64,000 nucleotides of DNA from Tyto alba (lineage: Eukaryota; Chordata; Aves; Strigiformes; Tytonidae), in contig NW_024881321.1 of assembly GCF_018691265.1 (NCBI RefSeq), forward strand, positions 15,441,387-15,505,386, written 5' to 3'. Shown here one piece after another: positions 26,234 through 39,442 of the stretch (position 1 is its first letter; every line of letters starts with the position of its first letter). The notes beneath the pieces are model-generated. The model saw only the letters and a program-made list of their open reading frames with translations, was not told the origin of the DNA and did no database searches. The position numbers were made by a program, and so were the translations under genes.

Positions 26234-29200
26234 TTATAGTTAACTCTTTTGCAACAAAATTGTCAGTTTGTCTTAGCAGAAGCTTTCATTTTGGCTGTTA
26301 CCTATTAAATCAAGCATATTGCCACTTTCCTCCTTTTTTTTTTTTATCTATGGACAAAGTGAAAAATATTTTACTTTCTCATTATGTGTAGTGTGTCCTT
26401 CAGATTATTTATGCACATGTTAATCTTTCTACTTCTGTTGTTGAATCATAATAGATGCTAGTGGCTTCACAGTTTATCAGGATTTTCTGTCTTTTATAAA
26501 CACAGTAATAGCTGTGAAAAATTCTAAAGCTACGTGAAACTGGCAAGTATATTTGTATTCAATATGAACTATCCAGAGTAAGAGAAAATTTCTAAACAAA
26601 AGAGCTCTGTCCCACTTCTATAACTCTTATCTTTCAAAGTAACTTAATAAAAGTACTTATCTTGGTAGTACAGTCAAAGAATTTTGAACAATTATATGAT
26701 TTGCTCAGTTACTGTTGTTGTACATGTAAATGAAACTATGCCACATGAAATTACAGTAAGAAAATTTGCAATTGAAACAGATGACAGAGATAGACACTCT
26801 TTTTGAGATAGACAGACATAAGTATATTCCAGTTGAGAATGTATAATTATTAGCTTTGAGTGCTTAGGCTTTCAAACAAATCCAAATAAGAAATAAGAAA
26901 TATTGATTCTTCTAAAGATTACTAATTTTCATAATGAGATTCACAGGATAAACCAGGAAATTACTTCAAATCTGTATAACAAATAAAGCACAAACAGTAA
27001 CAGTTTTCATGATCATGCCTTCAGTCAACTCCTGAACTGTCATCTATTGAGCAGAAAAGTTAAATCATCCTCTGTTCTCTAGTTTTTTCTACTGATATTA
27101 CCAAAAAAGTGACAACTACCATCAATTGTTATGGTGCAGTTTATGTTTTGGGGAATTAGACCAAGAATATCCATTAAATAGCAATGACAGTATTGAGAGA
27201 AAGTAAAAAATTCATATAAATATTTTAAATATTTTAACACTCATAATTCTATAAAAATTCAGGTTTAACATTTAGCTATTGTGTTTACTAGAACACAAAG
27301 AACAAAAAGTGTGAATAAATTTCACTTTCCAGACTGTCAATTAACATACATTTTTATTACAAACACAAATTAGAAAAAACATAAGGATTAAATTTAATTC
27401 TCTAGTCCTTGTAGATGATAACTCAAGGTGAGTTTTTTCTCACTTTTAGTTCTTTATTTGCATTACTAATGTTTCTACACTGGAATAACAAGAAAAGAAT
27501 CCTGAAGACATTTGTGTTATCTTCTGGATAGGAGGACGTATCACGGAATGTTTTGGATATATTTAATCCAACAAAATTGCTGATCTGAAATGCTCCAATT
27601 GAAACTCCAGGTTTCCAATAAACAGAGAAAATCAGAAGAAGGTTTCAGAACAAGACAATTATTTTAATTTATAAGTGTTTCCCTCAGAACCATTCAAAAA
27701 TCAGATATAAAGAAGGAGGAAACCTCAGAGCAGTTCTTCCTCTATTTTACTCTCTTGTTTTCCAAGCTTTTCTATTTTAGAAAAAGCTGAGAAAATCCCC
27801 AAATTATGCTTGAAAATGCCAGCATATCATAAGCACTGTTACAGATAGATTGTCTTCTAATTTTTTTGTCCTCTCAGAGCAAAAAATTTACTTTGTGAGA
27901 GGATGAGGTGGAAGTAGTGAGTTTTACGCCAAGTTTGAACTCTGAAAGAAGGCTATTGCTGACACCTGATGATATTATTGTGATGATACTAATACTACTA
28001 GAGAGAAATCAAACAAACTAAACCAAAGAAAATAAGCACTGACAAAAATACAGTAAGTCCTAAATGTTACCAGACAATTAAATTGCATGGAGTTTCAATA
28101 TGCATAATTTTAACATTAATTAACTCCTGGTCATTTAGATCTTGCATATAAATATTTACATAACTACTCTACGTATCTGTGTTGGAAAAGGATTTTTGTG
28201 CATGTTTGAAAACTGCTTGTAATAAGCAATTTCTACTTCACTTGGGAAGGAAATTGCAGAATGCAAAATATCTGATGGAGGGGATTATTTCCCATTATTT
28301 TAATTTGATCAGATTTTAGTTTTGAATTAAGCTAATACTCTTTTTCTATTTTTTAGATGATTGTCAGAAAGTATTAATTCTTGCATCTATCCCTAGACTT
28401 CATAATTTTTCAGAAAATAGATATTTTTAATGTTTTAATCTCCACTGGTAAACCCTTCATCATATATGTTGTTCTTTGAATTCCGCCAATTTCCTGACAT
28501 TCTTGAGCCAAAGGGAGCTTACAAAAGATGATGATAAAGTCTTTGTGAAGTCTATTGACAATTAGGTTCTGACCCAAACCACTTCACTATGACTTCAGAG
28601 GCTTCCAATAAGGACAACAAATGGGGTTATTGCTTCCTTAATCTTTGTCAAAAGCTATTTCTTGTTAAGTAAAACAGAATTAATTTATTTTGTTATTGTT
28701 CACTCATATGAAGCCTTTTAGATACTTTTCATCCATCTGTCATTTGTGTATATTTCTTACAATGTCTGATCTGTACAGTTGTTCTTATGTTTTACCAAAA
28801 GTATTGATTTCTGTATTTTTTTATAAAATCCTACTTCATTTCCTGTTTTATCAAATTCTGTATCAGACTAAGGAGTGAAGTCCTTATAGTGAAGTCCCTT
28901 AAAACTGCACCAAGTTTCCTGAATTTGAGGGTTTGTTTATGTCTTCAGAAAGAGTGAGAGAAAAACAGTGAGGGAGAGATGGATTTCTGTATTAATCCTT
29001 ACTTCTCCCTGGCATTTAAAGATAATTTTACTGAATAAATTTATGTTTATAATTATATGTATCGATGTTTTCAATTTGTGAAAATTATCAGAATTCTTAT
29101 GTTTTTAAGCAATATCTTATTATATATCTTATTTGAAAGCAGACTAAAAAATCAATCTCTGAAATCATATAAATATATTATAATTTAACAGAAGTGGTTT

Positions 29201-30827
29201 ATTTCTTACATATTTACTGTTTAATACTTTAATATGGACAAAAGAATATATTTATTTGACCTAATGTCAGAGAGAGAAAAAAAGCCTGAGGAAGTTGAAA
29301 TTTTTTTCTGCTCCTAAAACTCCAAAGCTTCAGGAAGTTTCTTTATTACTTAGTACTGTATGTTCTAATCAAGCATAAAACAGGAAAGTGACTACTATCA
29401 AAGGACCCATAAAAAGAGTTTATGATGTTTCAGATTCAGACAACATAAAAAAGGACATATTCAAATTAGAAACACTATTATAAAGTGTGATACTATAAGG
29501 AATCTCCATAACAGACTTAATAACGTGATTAAAGAGACAAAGTAATAGCAATATACACAAGTACTAATTAGAACATTGAAACTATTACGCCTCATGTGGG
29601 AGACAAGTAATAAAATTCAAAGAATATTTGTAAGAAACACTATCAGACTGGCTTTTAAGTTTCCTATTGCCTCAGGCTGATTATGTGAACTTGTGGCATG
29701 TGTCGAAAATGTTTAAGCCAATCCATTTGGCCTGGTAATGCTCCTTTCTCTGGGTGCATTTTGCATCATTATACCAAGATATGATTTGGCTAAACTACTT
29801 TTCACAGTGGGCCTATTTGGTGGTGTTAAAAGACTCAAAACATGTTGCTCTTATATTCAAGAAAGACATTCTTAAAAATTACTTGCTTTCTTTTTGTTCT
29901 TGAACAAATTACAGCTTTGTATGCCTGATATAAAATATCTTAACTGTGAAATGAAATATCTGAATAAATATTTAAAATATTAAATGATAGGTGAAATATT
30001 CAATAATCAGAAAGTCTCACCATATTTTCATTTTTGTTAATACACCAAATAACTGAATAGAAATAAATGGTTAAAAAAAGCATTATTTGCTATGGTAAAG
30101 AACTCCTTTCTGTTTCTAACACCTGCAAGGGTGATTCACATGGAAAATGTAAAGCAATACTCAAAATATTAAAAAACATGTATTGCATTTTTTCGAAACA
30201 GTTACTACTGGTTAAATGTGCTTTTGTTTCAGTGAGTGACTGTACCATCATCAAATTCGCTGAGAACACAGTGAAGTCTGCATTGAAGACTTTGTAATAT
30301 ATTAACAACACTAAACCTCTTCAACCTGAAAATAATGAACTAATATATTTCAAAAGTGCTGAATGCCCAATATTTGGCTTCAAACATGTCTTCCTCTGAG
30401 CATATTAATCTGTAGTTATAGTGTATCACGACATAATTGACTAAGGCAGAATTCTGTAGGTAATACTACACATTTGAAAACACAGGTACTTTCCTTTCAG
30501 AGTACTGGAATACGGAAATAGACTGGTCATGTTCTTCTAAGGTAACTCGAACTTACGTAACACTTCACCATGAGCTTTTCCTTTCCATGTTTTTAGACAA
30601 GCTGTGATTAGCTTGAATTATTGATCCATAGTCTCCTCTTCATTTATGGAACATAATACTGCAAAAGACTTTGAAGTCCTTGAAAGTAGAGACCACATTC
30701 AAGCACAAAGTATTTGGGACTTACACAGTATTCCTTAATTGACTGCAAATTCTTCCTTCATGACCCAGTTCTTTGACTTTAATATCAGCCTGAAATTGCA
30801 GCCAAACACTGAATAGTTGGTTTGGGG

Positions 30828-30869
30828 TTTTTTTTTTTTTTTTTTTTTCCAAGTGTTTTATTCACTTGG
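30828..30869 (-). other. Possible retrocopy 3' end: AATAAA in a hairpin loop next to an A21 tail
   Basis: On the minus strand the order is CCAAGTG, AATAAAA, CACTTGG, then A21. The two 7-base arms are perfectly complementary, so the poly(A) signal lies in a hairpin loop 8 bases before the A run. This is the layout of a processed transcript's 3' end. The minus-strand sequence upstream (plus 30870 to about 31200) is UTR-like with no coding frame I recognise. No target duplication was found, and birds have few processed retrocopies, so a chance A tract is a fair alternative. Confidence 0.3.
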
Positions 30870-31666
30870 GGCGGAGGGAGAGGGGGAAAGAGCAGAGAAG
30901 GCAATAAAATACTTACTCAGTACAAAATGGTTATTTAATGAAGTTGTTAAGAAAAAAGGTCCAAAATACATTAATTCAGCATTTAGCAGTAATTCAGGGT
31001 ATCCCACATAAACGCGTTACTTCTAGTTCACTTCAAGTTAAAAACAATTCTCACAATATTCTGGTCACAATTGAATTAAATATGAGCCCCCAGATATCTA
31101 AAACACAGTTTATCTTAAATCATTTGTACAGGCTGTGGGAAATGGAAGAACTGACTTGACTGCAGCCCTGTAGTCTCAAAGCAAGTGAATTATATTCACT
31201 TTCAGGTTTTCACACTCACAAAATATCATATCTATGCCAATTAGGATATTTTCCTGTATTAAATAGTGTTTTATTGATCAACTGACACTGCATAAACTGC
31301 TACTCACCACATCACCACTAAATTTGACCCAGTTCTAAAGAAGATGATCCCTTTTACTCTAAAATATATTTGCCCAATTATTTTTAAACTACTTCTATCG
31401 CATTAATGTTAAAAGGTTTAATAAATCTCAGTCCACTATCAGAAACATTAACACCAGCCATTGTGCATGTTTATTTTAACCCTCTAAGGCATTTCTGCAC
31501 AACATTTCTGCTTAATTTTTCCTCCACCATTCATTATTAAAATAAATTGCTCTTGTATTCAGCTCAGCTGCAGGCAAAATACTTCCATTCCAGGTGCCCA
31601 TCAACTTTTTTAATGAATTAAGTTAATTGACAGCAGGTTTAACCATTTTCTTAATTATGAGTGCAG

Positions 31667-31711
31667 TTTTTTTTTTTTTTTAAAAACAAGTCCCTTCTTC
31701 CCCCCCAAAAA

Positions 31712-31742
<31 letters not shown>

Positions 31743-31765
31743 CAAAACAAAACAAAACAAACAAC
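31667..31765. repeat. T15 run, C7 run and (AAAAC)n pentanucleotide microsatellite
   Basis: A T15 run is followed by a short spacer, seven C, A11 and then about ten near-perfect AAAAC units ending in AAACAACACG. The unbroken units suggest a young, probably length-variable array. Confidence 0.95.
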
Positions 31766-34700
31766 ACGCCACACTTTAACAAAACAAACGAACACATTAA
31801 TAATAAAAATTCACGGAACAGAACCCTTTCCAGATAACTCTCATTGTCATAAAGGCTCTAAGGAATAAATTTATAAAGAAGGAAATCCAATGATAGAACA
31901 ATTCTGTTTCTCTTTCAAAGTCACTTTGGAGCATTTTATCAATTTCTTTCAAAGCTGAAACCCACGTTTGAATTAGAATCAACTGTAAACTACATCAACG
32001 ATGATTCAGAAAATATTCTTCCTCAGGGGTAAATTCAGAGCTGGGATAATGTTAAAGAGTAATGTGTTGTCCATCCTGTCAGAGGAAATGATGCTTTGCA
32101 AATAGTTGTAAAAGGATTCCTCTGATGATATTCCTGTTCCTTGATTCAGTATTTCCATCTTTGTCTTTCTCCAGATATATCATCATGCCCCATTCTTACA
32201 TACTGCAAGTTTTTCTGTAACATTGACTTCTCTCTTCTGTTGAACGGCCACACCAGGATGTTCAACAGTAGTAGAATTTTAGTTAAAAGTTTCTCAATTA
32301 GCCTAGAATGTATTTGAACTAAGTACTGAAGTATTCTGCTGTAGTCAAGATTAGCAGGAATCGAAACCTATAAATATCCATTCTGTGCAAAATTTTGATA
32401 CTGGAAGAACATTATCCTCCTAATTTTCATCTAGTTCAGATGAGAAACATATTTTTTTCTGAAGTGATACTCAACATTTTTGTTTTAGTTTGAGTCAGTT
32501 AAACATTTATTTTCAATATTATTATTTTAATTCATGTAGTTTTATATCTGAACTGAAGTTCTAATATTATATTAGTATAACCAGTATTAGATTTTAGGAA
32601 CTTAATATCAAACATAATGTACACATATATCATCATTATGAAATAAATAAAAATAGAACTGTCAAAATGAAGTATTTTGGCTAGATCAAAGCATTGTATT
32701 TTGACTTTGCATTGCAAAAATTCCTCTAAATTAATGACCCCCCGCAGATTGTTTAGATCACACTGAAACTGAATTTCTTGATGGAAGATTCCATCAAAAA
32801 TGTTGTCAAGCAGGGCTAGCAAAGAGGCAGCACTATGAGGTCAATCAAGTGCTTAGCGGAGCTTTTTATTATTAGGTTGAAGGTGCCATATACAGCCTGG
32901 CTAACAGTGACAAAGAGCTATGGACTGTTCTTACTTTTATTCCTCTCCTCTTAGCTGCCTCAGGCAGAACCATAACAAGCTAACAATAGAGTGACCTAGA
33001 CATATTTCTGTTGTATGCCCTTCTCTGAGCCATTTTAATGATTATGTATTCTTAACTCAAAGATCAGAATTTTGGGTTTCCATTTCTTACATGAATCACA
33101 ACAGGAAAGAATTCCCTTAAAGTAATTTTTAACTAGATCATTAAGAATCCCTAGTGTAGTCAGCTGCATACAGAGATACTGTGATTTGAAAAGACAGTAA
33201 GAACATTCATGTCTACAATCATTTTTCAGGGCAGTATTTAGAAGAGTATGGAATGAATGGTAGAGTCATAAACCTGTGCTTATATGTTTTTCAGAGAAGT
33301 CTCACCTATGAATTCTTACTTAGCTTTCATCCAGTCATGCTTCAGAGCTATCTTTGCACTGATGGAGAACACATGACGGTTAAAACATAAATATTGGTTA
33401 TCATTAAAAGTTGATTGGAAAGGTTTTCAGAGAATATCTCATTGATCCTTACTATGTCTAAAGTCACTATCTATCCCTAATGATTTTATGAGAAAGATTA
33501 CAATGATTTATTTTACAAGAATCTATGGAATGTTTCTAAGAATTTCACATAAGTATATTTAAGGAAAGGCTTATGAGGTAAGCTTATACTATGAAACAAA
33601 GGTTAGATAATTACTGCAACACAGGGACTACCTTTGAGAGAACAAAGTGCGCCAAAAAAAGATTAGGACTTCATTTGCTTACTTGATCTTGAAAACTTTT
33701 TTCCTTGTTTACAAACTTTGGCCAAGCATACTTTATAATACATTACATGTTCATTACAATTTTCAGTAAACAGTCAGTATGTGATATTAAAGATGCCCCG
33801 AAGAGTGAAATTTCAACTTTTTTACAGAATTTGTGTCAGTGGGTGGCCATTTAATGACTGCAGTTTTCCAGCCTCTAATGTCAGCAACTTTGTTTATTAA
33901 AATTCTTCCTAGTGTAAAGTACTTTGACTTTTTTGTTGCTTTTACATTTGGGCATCTGGAGGTGGCAATGGTTAAAAAATCTATAGATTTATACAACAGC
34001 TTGTGAAGAATTAATTATTAGAATTATCTATTTTACTTTAGTCAAACAAACGGTGAGGGTTTTTTTTTTTTATTTTTTTATATTATTATATTTATTAACA
34101 TCATAGCCACTTTAAACAAGCTAAATGTTAAGACAAGAACAGCAATCTTGTTGGACTGATAGTATAGTACCTTACTCCATATTCAGTCATGCCTTTCTTT
34201 CTCCATTTCCAAAGAGAGGATTTGATCTGACAGATTCTACAATTTGAGTTCCCACTGAGTTTAAAAGGAATTTTATACACAGAGACTCTACAACTGAAGT
34301 CACACATTCCTGACATCTCTGATCTACATAAAAGGATGGGGAGAAAACATCAGCCAATATTTTAAGGGAAACATGGCATATATTAAACACTGAGTATTTC
34401 AGAGTTCATGCATTAGTCATTCACCTCTCCTGCCTCGTAGGAGCCCAAGTGTTAGCCACCTAGTCTAAGAATCTCATCTAATTTTTTTCTGTTTGTGGAA
34501 AGAAGAAAAAAAAAATCTCCAGAAACAGATTGACCGCAATCTAAAATGGCTTTGGAAAAGCTAGTATAATAATAAAGTCTGAGATTGTACTTCCATGCTA
34601 CATTATTTTTCTAATGTCAAATCCAGTTGACAAGGTTACTACCCTCATATGCTTCTTCATACTTCCACACAGTCATTTATAGTCTTCAGAATTGTGTTCA

Positions 34701-35724
34701 ATTAAGTTTTTAGGGGACGACTCCAAAAGAAGGTTTGTTTCTGTTTATAACTTCCATCATTGCCAATCCATTTTACATCACACTCAGACAAAACAGTTAA
34801 ATCAACTGAAGCTATGAATCATGGTAGAAATGCCAGGACAGTACATGAAGCCTGGGGAACCTTTTAAATTGCATTTGTCACTAGAGAAAATAGATTTGAA
34901 GCATGACTTGATACATGTGAAGCATGTAGTGCCATGGTTGTCCATGCCATAGAAATTTATTTAGAAATTTTTTCTTTTCAAAGCCTATGAAGAAATGGCC
35001 AACTGTGTTTTTGTCACTATGGCTATTGCTGTTGTCAATAAAGAAAGTACAAAACAAATGTAGTGTACTCTAAACAGAACTTCTGATGTGGTTAGTCTAG
35101 AAACTATTTTTCCTGTTCAGTCAGTCATGTACAATAACAGAAGTGGTTAGTAAACAGGAAAGAATAAACTGCCATTGTTAATTATACTGTGAATTGAGTG
35201 TGACAGTACTATCCTATTGTTTCCGAAAAATCTAAAATTCACCACTGTTTAATTAGAAAATAATTTCCTTCAAATTGAGTCCTGCTTTACACTACTGCTC
35301 ACTGTTATCACAAAATCCACCACTGACAGTGACTGCCACTCTTCTTCAGTTCCAAGGAATGATAGTATAACCCTATTACATCTCTGCAATAAAAGTCTTT
35401 AATTTTTTAAAAAACTTTTAATTCCCACTAATGTAGTTTCTTCAAAATGTTTATTATTATGTTCTTACACCATAGAAGTATGACAAACCTCAAGTAACAT
35501 GTAATTATATCAACGTTTGTTTTGCAAAGGGTTAACATTTAGTGATCTAAAAGATTTTCTGCTTTCAGCTGCATTAGAGAGTCTTCTAAAAAACTTAGTC
35601 AGCTGTGGCATTTGACTCTTCATTAAGCAGTTACTGAGTTTCTTCAAGTTTAAAATCCTACCCCCCTGTCTTTTTCACAGCATCTTGTCTATAGTAGAAT
35701 CACTCAACAATTTCTTACAGATAC

Positions 35725-36100
35725 TTTTTTTTTTTTTTTTTTTTTTTTAATTTATCAGGTTTATTTGTATAATATGAGTCAATTAAATTTGCGTAGAGCA
35801 GATCTCCACTATTGGGATTCTCTTCACTGAGTCTTTCAATTTCCCTATAGAGTTTTAATACCTGATGATGATTGTTTTTTGTAATTAAGATTTAAGTACT
35901 CAATCCCCCAAGACTTGTCATACAGAGAGCTGCCACTCAAGCGTTCAGCAACCCTTTCAGGCACACCCTCTCTTTGTCACAGTCTTTTTCTAGCATCCAA
36001 GAGTTCAGAAGAAAGCCTTTTGTTGAGCAGTGCTGTATTTCATCCCACATATTTTGCTAATCCACAGCATACACTAGCTCCGTTTACCTCGAACTCCTAA
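35725..36100 (-). pseudogene. Unidentified coding-like patch ending in an A24 tract (possible retrocopy or dead exon)
   Basis: Read on the minus strand, plus positions about 35870 to 35751 give about 40 open codons of ordinary protein composition (for example REIERLSEENPNSGDLLYAN, then LIDSYYTNKPDKLKK), running into a 24-base A tract. Further upstream (about 36096 to 35860), another phase reads LLNKRLSSELLDARKRL, one TGA, then VAERLSGSSLYDKSWGIEYL. AATAAA lies about 12 bases before the A run. Stops and the phase change rule out an intact gene. I do not recognise the protein. It could be a processed pseudogene, a decayed exon or chance. Confidence 0.25.
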
Positions 36101-36982
36101 AAGGGCAAAGTGATAATGTCTCTTTTAGCAGATGCCAACAGCACATCATGGGAATGAATAAGGCTTCCATTTGACTGAGTAAAATGAGAGACTGATCTGT
36201 CAATTCCACAGCTCATTCATACTGTAAAAACTATAAAAAGATCTATAGCCTAAAAATCAAAGTTATGGATACAGGTTTGATTCTTGCACAGGTTCACAAC
36301 TCACAAAACAAGAAACATGGGGCCAAAGTCGGAATGTTTGTGTTTGGGGATTTTTTCTCCATTTTTTCAGACAAGACATGAAGAGAGGCAGGGCAGATGA
36401 ACTCAACAGCATCAATATGAACAGGGAACTAGAGGTCAGTGAATCTTATGAAATGCTGATCAGTGATGCCAATCATGGTTTTGTACCACATAATTTTGCT
36501 TTTGACATACCAAACAATACTTAAATGATGAAACCAGATGTACAGAAAATCACCTCAGTTGAAGTACTGTTTAAGCTGCAAGGAGAACAAAGGTCATCAG
36601 CATTCCAGGACTAGGAACCTGGACTCATCCTTCCTTCTCCAAGGTCCCCAGCTGTGCCAGGAACATAAGCTCGGTCTTATTAGCTAGCAGTGTGGCACAA
36701 CAAGTATCTGTCAATAAGCAAAACAAACTATGCGGAAGACCTGGCATCCACACTGTACACATCTTGGGAGGTTTTACTTCCAATTAGCTCTAGAACAGGC
36801 GTGCAGACTAAATACCCACTAGTGTTTGGATTCTGTTAGGTTAGTTTCTAGTGTACAGCTCTTGGTTTACTTTCATCCAAAAGGATGTAGGGTGATACTA
36901 TATTGTGTTTTGAACCAGACTTATAATTGTAAGATTCTTTTCAGAGATGCATTTCTGATCAAAAGTGAAAAGCACACCCATA

Positions 36983-36988
36983 GTATTC
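36983..36988 (+). repeat. Left target-site duplication of solo LTR (GTATTC)
   Basis: GTATTC directly before the LTR's terminal TG, repeated exactly after its terminal CA at 37411-37416. Confidence 0.93.
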
Positions 36989-37410
36989 TGTCGGGGGGCA
37001 GCCTGGTCTCTCCTTCTAGCAGCAAGGACGTGCTCAACTTGGCGTCTCGTAATTTGCATACTCTGTAAGCAAACTGTTACACCCCTGGGGCTAAGGACGA
37101 TTTCTTCCAGGAGGGCTGGTTTCGTAACTAGAGATAAGCACGTGCTATAGAAAACAGGAGTAGAAGTCGTTAAGGAGAAGAATGCTGTGAGCTAGCAGAA
37201 AATTAACTGCAGAAAAAGTCAAGCTGACCTTAGACGTTAGCCAATCATGAGCTCAATTTTTGTAATATGTATTAGGTGATTAACCATTGTGCCAATCAGC
37301 TTAAAACACGTGTCTCTCTTTGTCTGTTTGGAATATAAAATCGGTTGTTGTGTTCAATAAAGTGGATCCTGACTTGCATCGAGCTGGGTCTCCGTCTCTC
37401 AATCGCGGCA
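36989..37410 (+). mobile_element. Complete solo LTR of an endogenous retrovirus, class II-like (6-bp duplication)
   Basis: A 422-bp LTR with termini TGTCG and CGGCA, which form a short imperfect inverted repeat. It is flanked by an exact 6-bp target duplication. U3 holds two CCAAT boxes (CCAATCA at 37241 and 37292), a CACGTG E-box at 37307 and a TATA box TATAAAA at 37334-37340. AATAAA follows at 37356-37361, then a short R and a C/T-rich U5. Six-base duplications are typical of alpha- and betaretrovirus-like (class II, ERVK) integrases. No internal gag-pol-env remains, so the provirus was lost by recombination between its LTRs. The exact duplication and clean promoter suggest a relatively young insertion. 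Short frames over it are not genes. Confidence 0.92.
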
Positions 37411-37416
37411 GTATTC
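37411..37416 (+). repeat. Right target-site duplication of solo LTR (GTATTC)
   Basis: Exact copy of 36983-36988, directly after the LTR's terminal CA. Confidence 0.93.
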
Positions 37417-38912
37417 AAAAGGCTAGAGAGCACACAAAGCAAGGAAAAAAAATAAAAAGCTATATTTTAAAATCTCTTAAACTTGGAGACCCATAGACAC
37501 TGTGGCTGTGTCACCATTATCAGCCTTTTAAAATCCCCTAATAGAGTATTAATAAAGAATTTCAAAGTATCTAGATTGTTTTAATACATCCCTTCCTGTT
37601 TTACTTTTAATTTACCATGCCACTAATCTATCAATCTAATCCTGCACTCATAATTATTTGTTGACTTTAGTAGAGAGAATTAATTCTTTGCATCTTTCAG
37701 GCTCTTCTAAATGATAATATATTTCAAATTTAAAATTACCATCAGGGTTGCAGGGCTCCAGGGGAATGCATGAAAACACCTCCTTTTGTTTGATAGAACC
37801 TTTAGACATATCACATGCAACTCATAATGAGTTGCCTTTATCCAGATTACATTTAGAAAAACACTTCTTTTTTTTTGGTCACAGATTTTGCAAACAGAGG
37901 GTATCTAATTAGAAACAAGTTACATATTCAGCACTTAGTGTCAGAGCTTTAGTAGCAATGTGATAAAAAAGCTAAGAATAACCCAGGGGAGATCCAGAGA
38001 ATCTGTGCCAACAATGTTTGTGGCTTCACAAAGCACTCAGTCACAAACTGTCAAAGAGAAAAAAAATATGTATGTAAGTGTGTGTATAATATATTTTGTT
38101 GAAAATATGCTAAATAGCATAGCATATGATTTATCTTAATTGTCATTCTCTTCAATGGAGTGTATCATTGATCTTACTTTTCTTCCCAATGTGTATAACT
38201 TGTCTTTTTTATTTCCTTATGTATTAGTTGCTGGCTTAGTCCTAAATTCAGTCCTGAGCTATTGCAAAATGATGTTTACATGTTCATTTAATATAATGTA
38301 CAAAACAGACGAGTCAGAACTCTAGATAAAAATCCTTAACTTTAAATAAATATGGTACTCCTTCAACTATCTGTACCATGATGTTCAGGAAACTGCCCTA
38401 TCTAAACTACCTAAATCAAAATCATTCATTTCAGACAGCCTTTAATTTAACATATACTTGTCCACTGAAGCAGAAAGAATGGAATTCTTCTCACCTAACT
38501 TTAAAAGTTTATGTTTGACTGAACTGCCATCTTCTCATACACAGCCTATAGAGATGTGTAGGGTCTTTTTTCATCTTTTCCTACTGTGAACGTCTATACT
38601 AGCAAAAAGATGAACTACACTCATTACGCTACATGCAGTTATATGGAAAGCAGCTAGATGGAAAAAGAGCTCACACGCTCATGCCTAACTAGAGATTTCT
38701 AAATTTAGGACAAATGAAAACTAGCCAAATATCTGTCTCTGAAGTGCAGCTGCTGCAGCAGTAAGGCTTTGAGTCACAGCAAGATCACAGCAAAATCCTT
38801 GGCATTCTAGATGTGATTCACTGTCAATATAATTACAAATTCTTCAGTAATTTATTTTAAGAAGGAGAAAGTTGACATTATTTTCCATGAAAAGGCAGGT
38901 TTTACTGTTTTG

Positions 38913-38932
38913 TTTTTTTTTTTTTTTTTTTT
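38913..38932. repeat. Poly(T) run, 20 T
   Basis: Uninterrupted T20. Confidence 0.9.
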
Positions 38933-39426
38933 AGAGATATTCTTCTTGGAGAATTAAATTAATCTAGATGACTTGAAAAGAGTCAAGGCAAGTCCTAAAA
39001 TCAGAAAATTTGAAAGCAATACTAGATATGGAAAAATATAAAGAAAATTAAGAAAAATATTTTCTTTGTGTTAATTGATTAATGGCAGAAGATTTTCTGT
39101 TTAATTAATCAAAACTTTATTACTCAATGTGATTATTTTTTAAATTTATTTGTCATTGTTTAAAAGTATAACCTAAAATACATATTTAGCATATGTAACT
39201 CAAAGCACACACACCTTGCGTTTGTACATAGGTACTACACAAGCATTGTTAAGGATGGAAATATTATATTCAGGATACGTGCCTGAGGAAAAAGAATAGC
39301 ACTTTCTGTTTTAAGTATTACATAAGATAACACATGCTTGTTTTAAAGTTCAACATAATGATCATTGCATATTTATTTAAAATCTTTATAAATAAAAGTA
39401 AAAACCATGAAGAATATAAACCTCTA

Positions 39427-39442
39427 TTTTTTTTTTTTTTTT
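39427..39442. repeat. Poly(T) run, 16 T
   Basis: Uninterrupted T16. Confidence 0.88.

Larger units (their letters stand above)
18231..36982. other. Long AT-rich non-coding stretch, no gene recognised
   Basis: Nearly 19 kb with no recognisable gene and no CR1 or LTR. Open frames reach only about 96 codons, as expected by chance, and none shows a domain. It holds T-rich tracts (19.68, 38.9 kb type), a T/G-rich tract at 26.15 kb, an A/T-run plus (AAAAC)n array near 31.7 kb, and two A-tract sites that might be retrocopy ends on the minus strand (30.83 and 35.73 kb), listed separately. Some low-repeat blocks, for example 21.85-22.18 kb and 29.64-29.85 kb, may be conserved elements, but this cannot be judged here. 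Confidence 0.55.

Noticed and set aside
32532..32822. 96-codon minus-strand frame
   Set aside because: Its N-terminal half looks mildly protein-like, but the rest is AT-rich background and no family is recognisable.
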